A stretch of DNA of 64,000 nt from the NCBI GenBank assembly GCA_046518185.1, contig JBKGRZ010000001.1, forward strand, positions 744,001 through 808,000, in the 5' to 3' direction. Each line of letters begins with the position of its first letter. The stretch's first letter is position 1. The notes beneath the pieces are model-generated. The model worked only from the letters and a program-made list of their open reading frames with translations. It ran no database searches and had not been told where the DNA came from. Positions 42,701 through 50,963 of the stretch are shown here, piece after piece. The position numbers and the translations under genes were made by a program. The DNA is from Scandinavium vulneris_A. Lineage in GTDB: Bacteria; Pseudomonadota; Gammaproteobacteria; Enterobacterales; Enterobacteriaceae.

Positions 42701-43225
42701 TATATGGAACTGCTTGAAAATGCCGTCGATGCGTTGAAAGCCGGGCGTGAGCCGTCGCTGGAAGATTTAACCAGTCAGCAAACCGAAGTCGAACTGCGAA
42801 TGCCCTCCCTGCTGCCGGACGATTTCATTCCGGATGTGAACACCCGCCTGTCGTTCTATAAACGCATCGCCAGCGCCAAAGGTGAACAGGCGTTGGACGA
42901 GCTGAAAGTCGAACTGATCGACCGTTTCGGTCTGCTACCGGATGCCGCGCGTAACCTGCTGGATATTGCGCGTTTACGTCAGCAGGCGCAGAAGCTGGGC
43001 ATTCGTAAGCTGGAAGGTAACGACAAAGGCGGCGTGATTGAGTTCAATGAGAAAAACCACGTTAATCCGGCGTGGCTGATTGGGTTGCTGCAAAAACAGC
43101 CGCAGCACTATCGTCTTGATGGGCCGACGCGGCTGAAATTTTTCCAGGACCTGACCGAGCGTAAAGAACGCATGGAATGGGTGCGCAACTTTATGCAGCA
43201 GTTAGAAGAGAACGCTGTCGCCTGA
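39776..43225 (+). CDS. mfd: Transcription-repair coupling factor Mfd
   Basis: A 1149-residue DNA translocase that removes stalled RNA polymerase and recruits UvrA. It has an N-terminal UvrB-homology region, an RNA-polymerase-interacting domain (VVHLEHGVGRYAG, near 480), RecG-like helicase motifs (GDVGFGKTEVA, DEEHRFG, TATPIPRT, QLRGRVGRS) and a C-terminal autoinhibitory domain. One residue longer than E. coli. Confidence 0.97.
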   Translation: MPEEQQRYALPAKAGEQRLLGELTGAACATEVAQIVERHHGPVVLIAPDMQNALRLHDEIAQFTDQLVMNLADWETLPYDSFSPHQEIISSRLSTLYQLPTMQRGVLIVPVNTLMQRVCPHNYLHGHALVMKKGQRLSRDTLREQLDSAGYRHVDQVMEHGEYATRGALLDLFPMGSDRPYRLDFFDDEIDSLRLFDADTQRTLEEVEAINLLPAHEFPTDKTAIELFRSQWRDQFEVKRDAEHIYQQVSKGTLPAGIEYWQPLFFSEPLPPLFSYFPANTLLVNTGDLEASAQRFEADARARFENRGVDPMRPLLPPETLWLRTDELFSELKKWPRVQLKTEQLASKAANVNLGYQKLPDVAVQAQQKAPLDNLRRFLEAFDGPVIFSVESEGRREALGELLSRIKLSPKRIQRLDECEGNGRYLMIGSAEHGYIDTLRSRALICESDLLGERVARRRQDSRRTINPDTLIRNLAELHPGQPVVHLEHGVGRYAGMTTLEAGGITGEYLMLTYANDAKLYVPVSSLHLISRYAGGAEDNAPLHKLGGDVWARARQKAAEKVRDVAAELLDIYAQRAAKSGYAFKHDREQYQMFCDTFPFETTPDQAQAINAVLSDMCQPLAMDRLVCGDVGFGKTEVAMRAAFLAVENNKQVAVLVPTTLLAQQHFDNFRDRFANWPVRIEMLSRFRSGKEQTQILEQAAEGKIDILIGTHKLLQSDVKWKDLGLLIVDEEHRFGVRHKERIKAMRADVDILTLTATPIPRTLNMAMSGMRDLSIIATPPARRLAVKTFVRQYDELVVREAILREVLRGGQVYYLYNDVENIQKAADRLAALVPEARVAIGHGQMRERELERVMNDFHHQRFNVLVCTTIIETGIDIPTANTIIIERADHFGLAQLHQLRGRVGRSHHQAYAWLLTPHPKAMTTDAQKRLEAIASLEDLGAGFALATHDLEIRGAGELLGEDQSGSMETIGFSLYMELLENAVDALKAGREPSLEDLTSQQTEVELRMPSLLPDDFIPDVNTRLSFYKRIASAKGEQALDELKVELIDRFGLLPDAARNLLDIARLRQQAQKLGIRKLEGNDKGGVIEFNEKNHVNPAWLIGLLQKQPQHYRLDGPTRLKFFQDLTERKERMEWVRNFMQQLEENAVA

Positions 43226-43235
43226 TCCATCCTGT

Positions 43236-43257
43236 CCCGGCGGCGATCGTCGCCGGG
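43236..43257. repeat. REP-like palindrome after mfd
   Basis: Near-perfect palindrome with CCCGGCG and CGCCGGG arms around a GATC-containing centre, 11 bases past the mfd stop. Confidence 0.7.
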
Positions 43258-43372
43258 CATCTTCTCCCTGCAATAATTTACACACTCTTTGCAAACCGTT
43301 GAAACATCCAGACACGACCTGACGCCATAATGAGGGTTTTCCCTGCTCAATCACCGTTATGGATGTGCTGTG

Positions 43373-44347
43373 ATGATGATTCAATCGCGTTTTATGCGTC
43401 TGCTCGGCCTGCTGGCCGTCGTCGCGACCGTCACAATGGCGCTTCCCGCTCGCGCTAATACCTGGCCCCTTCCGCCCACAAGCAGTCGTCTGGTGGGTGA
43501 AAACCGCTTTCACGTCGTGGAAAACAACGGCGGATCGCTGGAGGCTATCGCTAAAAAATATAACGTGGGATTCCTGGCGTTACTGCAGGCCAATCCCGGC
43601 GTGGACCCGTACGTGCCTCGCGCGGGCAGCGTGCTGACCATTCCGCTGCAAACCCTGCTCCCGGATGCCCCGCGTGAAGGCATGGTGATTAACCTGGCGG
43701 AACTGCGTCTCTACTACTATCCGCCGGGTAAAAACAGCGTGACCATTTACCCGATAGGTATCGGTCAGCTGGGCGGCACTACCCTCACCCCAACGATGGT
43801 GACCACCGTATCCGACAAACGTGCGAACCCAACCTGGACGCCAACCGCCAATATTCGTGCGCGTTATAAAGCCATGGGAGTGGATTTGCCAGCGGTAGTT
43901 CCAGCCGGGCCGGATAACCCGATGGGTCATCATGCGATTCGTCTTTCGGCCTACGGCGGCGTGTACTTGCTGCACGGCACCAACGCCGATTTTGGCATCG
44001 GGATGCGCGTCAGCTCTGGCTGTATCCGCCTGCGCGATGGCGATATCGAAACCTTGTTCAAACAGGTCACCCCGGGCACCAAAGTGAATATTATCAATAC
44101 GCCGATTAAAGCGTCAGTCGAGCCAGGCGGCGTGCATCTGGTGGAAGTTCACCAGCCGCTGTCGAAGCATATTGATGATGACCCAAAAGTGCTGCCGATT
44201 GCCCTGAATGCCAGCATGGAAGCCTTCAAAAAGTCGCCACAGACGGATGCTCAAGTCATGGAGCATGTGATGGAGGTGCGCTCCGGTATGCCGGTAGATG
44301 TCACCCATCACGACGCGCCGCAGACGCTGAATCAACAATCGTTTTAA
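43373..44347 (+). CDS. ldtC: L,D-transpeptidase LdtC
   Basis: A 324-residue periplasmic enzyme attaching Braun lipoprotein to peptidoglycan. Signal peptide (about 1-29, ending ARA), LysM-like segment (FHVVENNGGSLEAIAKKYNV), then the YkuD catalytic domain with HGTNADFGIGMRVSSGCIRL containing the catalytic Cys. The start is taken at 43373, where two ATG codons match E. coli; a GTG three bases upstream is also in frame. Confidence 0.95.
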   Translation: MMIQSRFMRLLGLLAVVATVTMALPARANTWPLPPTSSRLVGENRFHVVENNGGSLEAIAKKYNVGFLALLQANPGVDPYVPRAGSVLTIPLQTLLPDAPREGMVINLAELRLYYYPPGKNSVTIYPIGIGQLGGTTLTPTMVTTVSDKRANPTWTPTANIRARYKAMGVDLPAVVPAGPDNPMGHHAIRLSAYGGVYLLHGTNADFGIGMRVSSGCIRLRDGDIETLFKQVTPGTKVNIINTPIKASVEPGGVHLVEVHQPLSKHIDDDPKVLPIALNASMEAFKKSPQTDAQVMEHVMEVRSGMPVDVTHHDAPQTLNQQSF

Positions 44348-44357
44348 TCGCCTAACG

Positions 44358-44397
44358 AAAAAAAACACCGCGACAAATGTCGCGGTGTTTTTTTTGG
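44358..44397. terminator. Bidirectional terminator between ldtC and bhsA
   Basis: A 10-bp perfect stem (44365-44374 with 44379-44388), with A-rich 5' flank and an eight-base T run. Confidence 0.9.
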
Positions 44398-44431
44398 CAG
44401 TGGCATTGCCGAGGGTTAAATAAGGCGGGCC

Positions 44432-44689
44432 TTATTTATAGATTACTGCGGTCCCGTGGAGGGTGTTGGGACCCGTAACAGAGGTAATACGGAATGATTT
44501 TGCGCCCATGGCGTCGGCCTGCTGTGCCAGCTGATCTTCAAGAGAACCCAGGTTAGTCCCGGCGCTGGCGGAAATCACACCCACTTTCTGCTGATCGACT
44601 GGGGTGGACTGGACTTCAACCGCAGCAAAGCTTGCGAATGACAGAGAACTCAGAACGGCGGCAACGGCCAGGGTTTTGATGCTTTTCAT
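44432..44689 (-). CDS. bhsA: Stress-induced outer-membrane protein BhsA
   Basis: An 85-residue DUF1471 protein (YcfR). Signal peptide 1-22 ending SFA, then AAVEVQSTP and the family core VGVISASAGTNLGSLEDQLAQQADAMGAKSF with HGTAVIYK at the end. In E. coli it lowers copper permeability and affects biofilm and stress resistance and is repressed by ComR. Divergent from comR here too. Confidence 0.95.
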   Translation of the reverse strand: MKSIKTLAVAAVLSSLSFASFAAVEVQSTPVDQQKVGVISASAGTNLGSLEDQLAQQADAMGAKSFRITSVTGPNTLHGTAVIYK

Positions 44690-44761
44690 GATTATTATAC
44701 CTATGCAGATGAATTTGTTAGGTCGTTATGATTAACTTAACGATCGATAGGTAAAGAATAA

Positions 44762-44777
44762 TGTGATCCATGTCACA
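44762..44777. promoter_or_regulatory. CRP site between bhsA and comR
   Basis: TGTGA-TCCATG-TCACA: both half-sites are perfect with the 6-base spacer. It lies 73 bases upstream of the bhsA start and about 158 upstream of comR. Confidence 0.75.
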
Positions 44778-44934
44778 CGTCAAATTCTTTTTATAACGAT
44801 TATTATTTAATTTATTTATCCCTTATTTTTCATAACTATAGGATTATTTTATTTTACGAGATTCGGCACTGGTTATGCCGGGCGTTTGTTTTTATAATGA
44901 AGGCTTAACACAACCACAGAGGTACAACGGCGCC

Positions 44935-45570
44935 ATGACAACTGAAGTCGTAAGTTGCACAAAAAAAAGCCGTGGCCGACCCAAAGTGTTCGACAGGGAC
45001 GTGGCGCTTGATAAGGCCATGACACTCTTCTGGCAGCACGGCTATGAAGCGACATCGCTCGCGGATTTAGTCGAAGCAACCGGTGCGAAAGCCCCGACGC
45101 TGTACGCAGAATTTGTGAATAAGGAGGGGCTGTTCCGGGCCGTTCTTGACCGTTACATTTCACGTTTTGCCGATAAGCACGAAGCCCAGCTTTTTTGCGA
45201 AGAGAAATCGGTAGAAGACGCACTGCGCGACTATTTCCGCGCGGTCGCAACCTGCTTCACCAGTAAAGAGACCCCGGCGGGCTGCTTTATGATTAATACG
45301 TCCGCGACACTTGCAGCATCGTCGAAAGAGATTGCGCGCACAATCAAGTCGCGCCATGCGATGCAGGAAAAAACGCTGTGTGAGTTTCTGACCCAGCGTC
45401 AGGTGCGGGGTGAAATACCGGCGGACAAATGCATTGGTGAGCTGGCACAATTCCTGAGCTGTATTCTGCAAGGGATGTCGATCAGCGCTCGCGAAGGGGC
45501 CAGCCTCGAGACGCTACTGCAAATTACCGACACCACCCTACGGCTGTGGCCACAGATGCTGAAAATCTGA
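44935..45570 (+). CDS. comR: TetR-family copper-responsive repressor ComR
   Basis: A 211-residue TetR regulator. The N-terminal helix-turn-helix (SRGRPKVFDRDVALDKAMTLFWQHGYEAT, LADLVEATGAKAPTLYAEF) is nearly identical to E. coli ComR (YcfQ), which represses bhsA and is relieved by copper. The start at 44935 (MTTEVVSCTKKSRG) is chosen by similarity; longer frames lack it. Confidence 0.92.
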   Translation: MTTEVVSCTKKSRGRPKVFDRDVALDKAMTLFWQHGYEATSLADLVEATGAKAPTLYAEFVNKEGLFRAVLDRYISRFADKHEAQLFCEEKSVEDALRDYFRAVATCFTSKETPAGCFMINTSATLAASSKEIARTIKSRHAMQEKTLCEFLTQRQVRGEIPADKCIGELAQFLSCILQGMSISAREGASLETLLQITDTTLRLWPQMLKI

Positions 45571-45589
45571 GAGCCTTTATCGTAATCAT

Positions 45590-45623
45590 AAAAAAAGCCC
45601 CTCAGCCTGAGCGTTTGAGGGGC
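45590..45623 (-). terminator. ycfJ terminator
   Basis: Perfect 8-bp GCCCCTCA stem (45597-45604 with 45616-45623), followed on the minus strand by six to seven T. It may also stop comR read-through. Confidence 0.8.
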
Positions 45624-45650
45624 CAATTCTAGCGTAGAGTACTGCTTTTT

Positions 45651-46190
45651 TTAGGCTTTGTTATTCAGAACCAGCTGACCGTTGTTGTCCAGTGGGATCT
45701 GAGAGCCAGGATCTTTATCCATACGGATTTTCCCCTGCTGATCGCCAATTTTGTAGGTCACGTCGTAGCCCAACATTTTGTCAGACTTGTCATATACCGT
45801 TTTGCAGCGCTGCTGCGTCGTGGTGTAGGTATCGTTATTTTGCATTGAACCCTGGATCTGGTTCCCGGCGTAACCGCCACCCAGCGCGCCTGCGACTGTG
45901 GCAACATCTTTTCCGCGTCCCCCACCAAACTGGTGACCAATAACCCCACCCGCTACGGCACCCAGTACCGAACCGGCAATGCGGTTTTCGTCCTGAACCG
46001 GACGACGATGGGTCACGGCGACGTTACGGCATTCCTGACGCGGCGTTTTCACACTTTCTTTAATCGGGGTGGCTGAAATGACCTGCGCGTATTGCGGGCC
46101 ACGGTCAAACACATTCAGACTGGCAACCGCCGCCACGCCCAGCGCAGCAGCTACGCCAATCCCTATACCCGCCAACATAGATTTATTCAC
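45651..46190 (-). CDS. ycfJ: Glycine-zipper inner-membrane protein YcfJ
   Basis: A 179-residue protein with an N-terminal membrane helix (residues 6-26) and a glycine-zipper pair (GSVLGAVAGGVIGHQFGGG and ATVAGALGGGYAGNQIQG, about 72-110). The C-terminal domain ends LDNNGQLVLNNKA. Length and sequence match E. coli YcfJ. Function unknown; the family is linked to envelope stress. Confidence 0.92.
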   Translation of the reverse strand: MNKSMLAGIGIGVAAALGVAAVASLNVFDRGPQYAQVISATPIKESVKTPRQECRNVAVTHRRPVQDENRIAGSVLGAVAGGVIGHQFGGGRGKDVATVAGALGGGYAGNQIQGSMQNNDTYTTTQQRCKTVYDKSDKMLGYDVTYKIGDQQGKIRMDKDPGSQIPLDNNGQLVLNNKA

Positions 46191-46317
46191 GGGAGTTCCT
46201 CCTTTGTTGCTGTTGGTAACAATTTTGCTACCTAAGAGGGAACGTGGATATAGGAATTAGGATCAAAAAAAGGGGTTATGAAGGGGAAAAACGCGGGTTT
46301 CGGAGAAGTCTGAACAA

Positions 46318-46343
46318 GCCCGGCAAGCGCAGCGCCGCCGGGC
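46318..46343. repeat. REP-like palindrome after ndh
   Basis: GCCCGGC and GCCGGGC ends with an AGCGCAGCGCC centre, just past the ndh stop; probably also helps end or protect the ndh mRNA. Confidence 0.7.
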
Positions 46344-46353
46344 GTTTTAGAAC

Positions 46354-47658
46354 TTAGTGCAGTTTAAGACGCGGGCGAATCACCCGGTTGATACTGCCCA
46401 CCAGCATCATCAGGCCGGTTTTGAAGTAGCCGTGCAGTGCAATCTGGTGCATACGGTACAGCGAGATGTAGACAAAGCGTGCGATGCGCCCTTCAACCAT
46501 CATTGAGCCACGCATCAGGTTACCCATCAGGCTGCCGACCGTCGAATAGTTCGACAGTGATACCAGCGAACCGTGATCTTTATAGGTATACGCTTTCAGC
46601 GGTTTGCCTTTGATCTGCGCCAGAATATTGCTCAACGCCAGGCTTGCCATCTGGTGCGCAGCCTGCGCACGCGGTGGCACGAAACCACCTTCCGGACGCG
46701 CGCACGAAGCACAGTCGCCGATGGCGTAGATATCCGCATCGCGGGTAGTTTGCAGCGTCGGCTCAACCACCAGTTGGTTGATGCGGTTGGTCTCCAGGCC
46801 GCCGATGTCTTTCATGAAGTCTGGCGCCTTGATACCCGCCGCCCACACCATCAGATCGGCATTGATGTATTCGCCATCTTTGGTGTGCAGGCCGCCTGCA
46901 TCGGCGCTGGTGACCATTGTCTGCGTCAGAACGCGGACGCCCATTTTGGTGAGCTCGCTGTGCGCAGCGCTGGAAATACGCGGCGGCAGCGCAGGCAGAA
47001 TACGTTCGCCCGCTTCCACCAGCGTGACGTTCAGCGCGTCATTAGTCAGGCCTTTGTAGCCGTAGCTGTGCAGCTGTTTCACTGCGTTATGCAGTTCAGC
47101 CGACAGTTCTACGCCGGTCGCTCCACCGCCGACGATGGCGATGTTTACCTTGCCATTAGCACCCAGATTACTGGAGTGCTTCAGGAACAGGTTGAGCATT
47201 TCCTGATGGAAACGGCGCGCCTGATGCGGGTTGTCGAGGAAAATGCAGTTTTCCTTCACGCCCGGGGTGTTGAAATCGTTAGAGGTGCTGCCCAGCGCCA
47301 TCACCAGCGTGTCATACGCCAGCTTGCGCTCAGGCACCAGCAGCTCGCCCTTCTCGTCGCGCAGTTCTGCGAGCGTCAGCGTTTTGGTTTCACGGTTGAT
47401 ATCGACCACCGATCCCAGTTGGAACTGGAAGTGATGGTTACGGGCGTGCGCCAGATAGCTCAGCGCGTCCACACCTTCGTCCAGCGAACCGGTTGCCACT
47501 TCGTGCAGCAGCGGTTTCCACAGGTGGCTATGGTTTCGGTCTACCAACGTAATTTTTGCTTTTTTGCCACGGCCAAGCTTTCTACCCAGTTGAGTAGCCA
47601 ACTCCAGCCCGCCGGCACCACCACCCACAATCACAATCTTTTTCAATGGCGTAGTCAA
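46354..47658 (-). CDS. ndh: NADH dehydrogenase II
   Basis: A 434-residue single-subunit, non-proton-pumping NADH:quinone oxidoreductase on the inner face of the membrane. FAD motif IVIVGGGAGGLELA, NADH motif NIAIVGGGATGVELSAEL, the IYAIGDCASC flavin segment and an amphipathic C-terminus (RMHQIALHGYFKTGLMML). Nearly identical to E. coli Ndh. Upstream PdhR- and FNR-like sites indicate repression by both. Confidence 0.97.
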   Translation of the reverse strand: MTTPLKKIVIVGGGAGGLELATQLGRKLGRGKKAKITLVDRNHSHLWKPLLHEVATGSLDEGVDALSYLAHARNHHFQFQLGSVVDINRETKTLTLAELRDEKGELLVPERKLAYDTLVMALGSTSNDFNTPGVKENCIFLDNPHQARRFHQEMLNLFLKHSSNLGANGKVNIAIVGGGATGVELSAELHNAVKQLHSYGYKGLTNDALNVTLVEAGERILPALPPRISSAAHSELTKMGVRVLTQTMVTSADAGGLHTKDGEYINADLMVWAAGIKAPDFMKDIGGLETNRINQLVVEPTLQTTRDADIYAIGDCASCARPEGGFVPPRAQAAHQMASLALSNILAQIKGKPLKAYTYKDHGSLVSLSNYSTVGSLMGNLMRGSMMVEGRIARFVYISLYRMHQIALHGYFKTGLMMLVGSINRVIRPRLKLH

Positions 47659-47775
47659 CGTGACCCCCTAAATTATTAACCAATTGTTAATTAAAAGTTA
47701 TAAAAATAGCCTTTAATTAACAACAAGTTAGAGACCTAAATCCTGACAAGAGTGTGAAGAATATCACGCGAGGTG

Positions 47776-47791
47776 CATTGGTCATACCAAA
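47776..47791. promoter_or_regulatory. PdhR-like operator upstream of ndh
   Basis: ATTGGT-CAT-ACCAAA matches the PdhR consensus ATTGGTnnnACCAAT with one mismatch. PdhR represses ndh in E. coli. Confidence 0.65.
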
Positions 47792-47792
47792 A

Positions 47793-47806
47793 TTGATATG
47801 AATCAA
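47793..47806. promoter_or_regulatory. FNR site upstream of ndh
   Basis: TTGAT-ATGA-ATCAA is a perfect FNR dyad, placed directly beside the PdhR-like site, about 135-150 bases upstream of the ndh start. FNR represses ndh anaerobically in E. coli. Confidence 0.8.
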
Positions 47807-47895
47807 GTTTTACAGCTTAATCGTTGAGCAAGTGTAGCCAATATGGGCGGGAGTGCGCGCCTGATGAGCGGGTGTTCACCAGGCGCAGATCGGGA

Positions 47896-48438
47896 TTAGC
47901 CGAGGGTTTTGAAGGCTTTGATACGCTGTAAATGGGGAGAGATGTTCTTGAACTTATGCGTCTGCACCTCATCCCAGATAATTTCGTAGTAATGATGCAT
48001 CAGCTCAGCCGAGCGCTGGCTGTTGAGCGCTTCGTCCTCACGGGAGAGGATCACCAGACAGCGATCGCGGTTCTTCTCGCGGAAATTGCTCACGCATTTC
48101 GTGCCGATATCGGCGTACTCTTCCGGCCGGTCAATTTTGCCTTCCATGTTCTCATTTGGGAACAAATTCGGGTTGAAAATAACCTGGCGGATATCGCACA
48201 GGAAACCGATCCGCTCGGCCCAGTAGCCACCGAGGCCTACCCCGCAAATCAGCGGGCGATCGTCAGCACTGAGCTGCAGCATTTTGTCCACTTCTTTGAG
48301 TAAATGCTGCATATCATGCTTCGGGTGAAGCGTGCTGTAGCTAATCAGACGGACATCCGGATCGATGAACTGCAACTGCAGCACCTTTTCGTGATTTCCC
48401 GGACTGTTCGAGTCGAAACCGTGCAAATAAATAATCAT
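47896..48438 (-). CDS. ycfP: YcfP, alpha/beta-hydrolase-like protein
   Basis: A 180-residue UPF0227 protein with an esterase-like fold: MIIYLHGFDSNSPGNHEK start and a GVGLGGYWAE nucleophile-elbow-like segment near residue 68, where the usual Ser is replaced by Leu. Activity is therefore doubtful. The start at 48438 has TGAGG upstream; it follows nagZ. Confidence 0.92.
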   Translation of the reverse strand: MIIYLHGFDSNSPGNHEKVLQLQFIDPDVRLISYSTLHPKHDMQHLLKEVDKMLQLSADDRPLICGVGLGGYWAERIGFLCDIRQVIFNPNLFPNENMEGKIDRPEEYADIGTKCVSNFREKNRDRCLVILSREDEALNSQRSAELMHHYYEIIWDEVQTHKFKNISPHLQRIKAFKTLG

Positions 48439-48475
48439 TCCATCCTCACAACACTGCCAATCCCGTTTCGGGAGG

Positions 48476-49501
48476 TTAATGAGCGGCTTTATGGGCCTGC
48501 CAGCGTTCGTGCAGGTCATTCAGCTGCGCGCTGACCGTCTTCCACCGAGCGGAATCCATCAGCTCCTGACGGGTAAATGAACCTTTATGATACAATTTCG
48601 TAACACGCTCTGCTTTGATCGGCGACAGGTTATCCAATACGCTGACCGCGCCCTTACGATTATTGCAGACCAGGATCATATCGCAACCTGCGTCCAGCGA
48701 TGCCTGACCGCGTTCCGCGTAGCTCCCCATGACAGCCGCACCTTCCATGGACAAATCGTCAGAGAAAATCACCCCGTCAAAGCCCAACTCACCGCGCAGC
48801 ACGGTTTTCAGCCAATGCGGAGAACCGCTGGCCGGACGCGGGTCCACTTCGCTGTAAATCACATGCGCAGGCATGATGGCATCGAGCCGGTTCTCGGTAA
48901 TCAGCGTCTGGAATACCGCCATGTCTTTGGCGCGGATCTCAGCCTCTGCCCGCGGGTCCTGTGGTGTTTCTTTATGCGAATCGGCGGTTACGGCCCCGTG
49001 GCCCGGGAAGTGTTTACCGGTGGTTTTCATCCCGGCGTCATGCATGCCGTCAATGAATTGACGCGCCATTGCCAGCGCTTTATGCGGGTCAGCATGGTAG
49101 GAGCGCTCGCCAATCGCAGCGCTGATGTGCCCGACGTCCAGGACTGGCGCGAAGCTGATATCAATGTCCATCGCAATCATTTCTGACGCCATCAGCCACC
49201 CCGCGGCTTTCGCCAGTTCACCGCCCTGCTCCAGCCCTAACAATTCAGCAAATGACTGCGCGGCAGGCAAACGCGTGAACCCTTCGCGGAAACGCTGAAC
49301 GCGGCCGCCTTCCTGATCCACCGCGACAACCAGATGATTTTTCGAGGCCGCGCGAATCTGGCGAACCAGTTCACGCAACTGCGCCGGATCGTGGTAGTTA
49401 CGGGTGAACAGGATAAGTCCACCTACCAGCGGATGCGCCAGAATTTCCCGTTCTTCTGCATCCAACTCATACCCTTCAACGTCTAACATTACTGGGCCCA
49501 C
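48476..49501 (-). CDS. nagZ: Beta-N-acetylhexosaminidase NagZ
   Basis: A 341-residue cytoplasmic GH3 enzyme of murein recycling that removes N-acetylglucosamine from anhydromuropeptides. The flexible loop KHFPGHGAVTADSHKETP with the catalytic Asp-His dyad and the nucleophile region FDGVIFSDDLSMEGA are present. It starts with GTG at 49501 (MGPVMLDVEGYELDAEE), overlapping the thiK stop by 13 bases. NagZ products influence AmpC induction where ampR/ampC exist. Confidence 0.95.
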   Translation of the reverse strand: MGPVMLDVEGYELDAEEREILAHPLVGGLILFTRNYHDPAQLRELVRQIRAASKNHLVVAVDQEGGRVQRFREGFTRLPAAQSFAELLGLEQGGELAKAAGWLMASEMIAMDIDISFAPVLDVGHISAAIGERSYHADPHKALAMARQFIDGMHDAGMKTTGKHFPGHGAVTADSHKETPQDPRAEAEIRAKDMAVFQTLITENRLDAIMPAHVIYSEVDPRPASGSPHWLKTVLRGELGFDGVIFSDDLSMEGAAVMGSYAERGQASLDAGCDMILVCNNRKGAVSVLDNLSPIKAERVTKLYHKGSFTRQELMDSARWKTVSAQLNDLHERWQAHKAAH

Positions 49502-50337
49502 AGTGACCTCTCCTTTCCTTTATGCGTTAACGTGCGCCAGCCTTCATTCGCCAGCGCAATAAATTGTTGGTCGCCGGTCTGCTGCCAGCGATATTCATAC
49601 CAGGTGGTCATCAGCAGCTGAATCCACGGCTGCCAGCGTTTAACCTGCTGCGTGAGGATGGCGTTATCCAGATGTGCCGCCTGAGCGTAGGCGGTAATCA
49701 ACGCGTTTCGCTGCGCGGTGGTTTCCGTCCACACCGCCGCCAGTTCGAGGGCGATATCGCCATCGGCGGCATATTCCCAGTCAATCAGCCTCAGTCCGTC
49801 TGGGGTGTGGATAATGTTGCCCGCATGGACATCCATATGCAACGGTGCCAGACGCAGCGGCTGTGGTTCACCCTGACTGCGCAAACGCTTGAGCGAACGT
49901 AGCCAGAGCGGCGTGCGGCGCTGCGGGCTACTGAACTGCCAGTAGCGTTCGAGCAAGGGGAATAAAGCCACCCGCCAACCAAAGCGTTTTTGCCGATGCA
50001 GATGATACAGCAAGGTCGCGGTCGCGTGGGCATCCGGTAATGTCGGGCGCGTCTCACCGTCGAGATAAGCCACCGCCATCCAGCCGGGAAAATAACCCAA
50101 CGGCGCAGGAGCCAGCGAGGAAGGAAGCGCGTGCAGGGCGCGATGCTGGCGTAAGAAATGAAAATCAGGGGCCGACGGATCGTGATGCTTACGCAGGACA
50201 ATCCGCTGCCCCTGACGTTCGATAATGCAGCTTCCTCCGCTCAGCCCCGCCGTAGCGGAGCGAACCAAAGGGTGATAGCCGGGAAAATAGCGTGACAGGC
50301 ATTCGTCACGCGATAGCTTACTGTTGCGCAACCGCAC
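49489..50337 (-). CDS. thiK: Thiamine kinase ThiK
   Basis: A 282-residue APH-fold kinase salvaging thiamine. The catalytic loop LHMDVHAGNIIH and the metal-binding LIDWEYAADGDIALELA are conserved. The start is GTG at 50337, overlapping the lpoB 3' end by 20 bases; a TTG two codons later is possible. More divergent from E. coli than its neighbours. Confidence 0.9.
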   Translation of the reverse strand: MRLRNSKLSRDECLSRYFPGYHPLVRSATAGLSGGSCIIERQGQRIVLRKHHDPSAPDFHFLRQHRALHALPSSLAPAPLGYFPGWMAVAYLDGETRPTLPDAHATATLLYHLHRQKRFGWRVALFPLLERYWQFSSPQRRTPLWLRSLKRLRSQGEPQPLRLAPLHMDVHAGNIIHTPDGLRLIDWEYAADGDIALELAAVWTETTAQRNALITAYAQAAHLDNAILTQQVKRWQPWIQLLMTTWYEYRWQQTGDQQFIALANEGWRTLTHKGKERSLWAQ

Positions 50338-50950
50338 CTTTACCTGACCAGAGGATCTCGCCCGACTGGACCATCATCAGCTGCATGGAGAGCGTCGGGG
50401 TGTTCACGTTACCCGTCGCGTTGGAATACAGCACGTACTGAGCGCCGACGGTGCGCGCCAGGCCCATCGCTTTATTACGCGAGCCCAGGCTGTCCTGCGG
50501 GGAAAGTCCCAACTGCTGTTTGGCCACCGCCAGCTGCTGTGCCGACACCAGGGTGAACTTGTTGTTGCCTTGCAGCGCATTGACCAGTGCGGTGGTCGCC
50601 TCAGCGGTGTTCAGCGAACCGTTGGTCCGGTTATTAACGCTGTCGACCATCAGGACACTGCCCGCCGTGACACCATCGGCCTGCAGCATTTTCCCAACCA
50701 GCGGCTGGGCGGCACCGTTCCAGTCATAGTGGCGAACGCGTGGCGCTGGCTGTTCTGGCTGTGGAGTAATCGGGCCTGGCTGCGTTGGAATGGTGGGCAC
50801 CACCGGCACCGTGGTCGGCGGCGGCGTTTGCGGTTGTTCTGGCGTCGGTTTCGCTTCTTCTACCGGCGCGGGTTTATCACGTTGACTCACACACCCGGAC
50901 AGGAGCAGTGCCACCGCCGCGATAAACGCATAGCGACTCAGTTTACTCAT
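50318..50950 (-). CDS. lpoB: Outer-membrane lipoprotein activator of PBP1b, LpoB
   Basis: A 210-residue lipoprotein. Lipobox LLLSGC (Cys20), then a proline-rich disordered linker (about 27-70) that crosses the periplasm and a globular domain (from about 72) that contacts the UB2H domain of PBP1b. Follows ycfL by 13 bases. Confidence 0.94.
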   Translation of the reverse strand: MSKLSRYAFIAAVALLLSGCVSQRDKPAPVEEAKPTPEQPQTPPPTTVPVVPTIPTQPGPITPQPEQPAPRVRHYDWNGAAQPLVGKMLQADGVTAGSVLMVDSVNNRTNGSLNTAEATTALVNALQGNNKFTLVSAQQLAVAKQQLGLSPQDSLGSRNKAMGLARTVGAQYVLYSNATGNVNTPTLSMQLMMVQSGEILWSGKGAVAQQ

Positions 50951-50963
50951 TACTTTTTACCCC

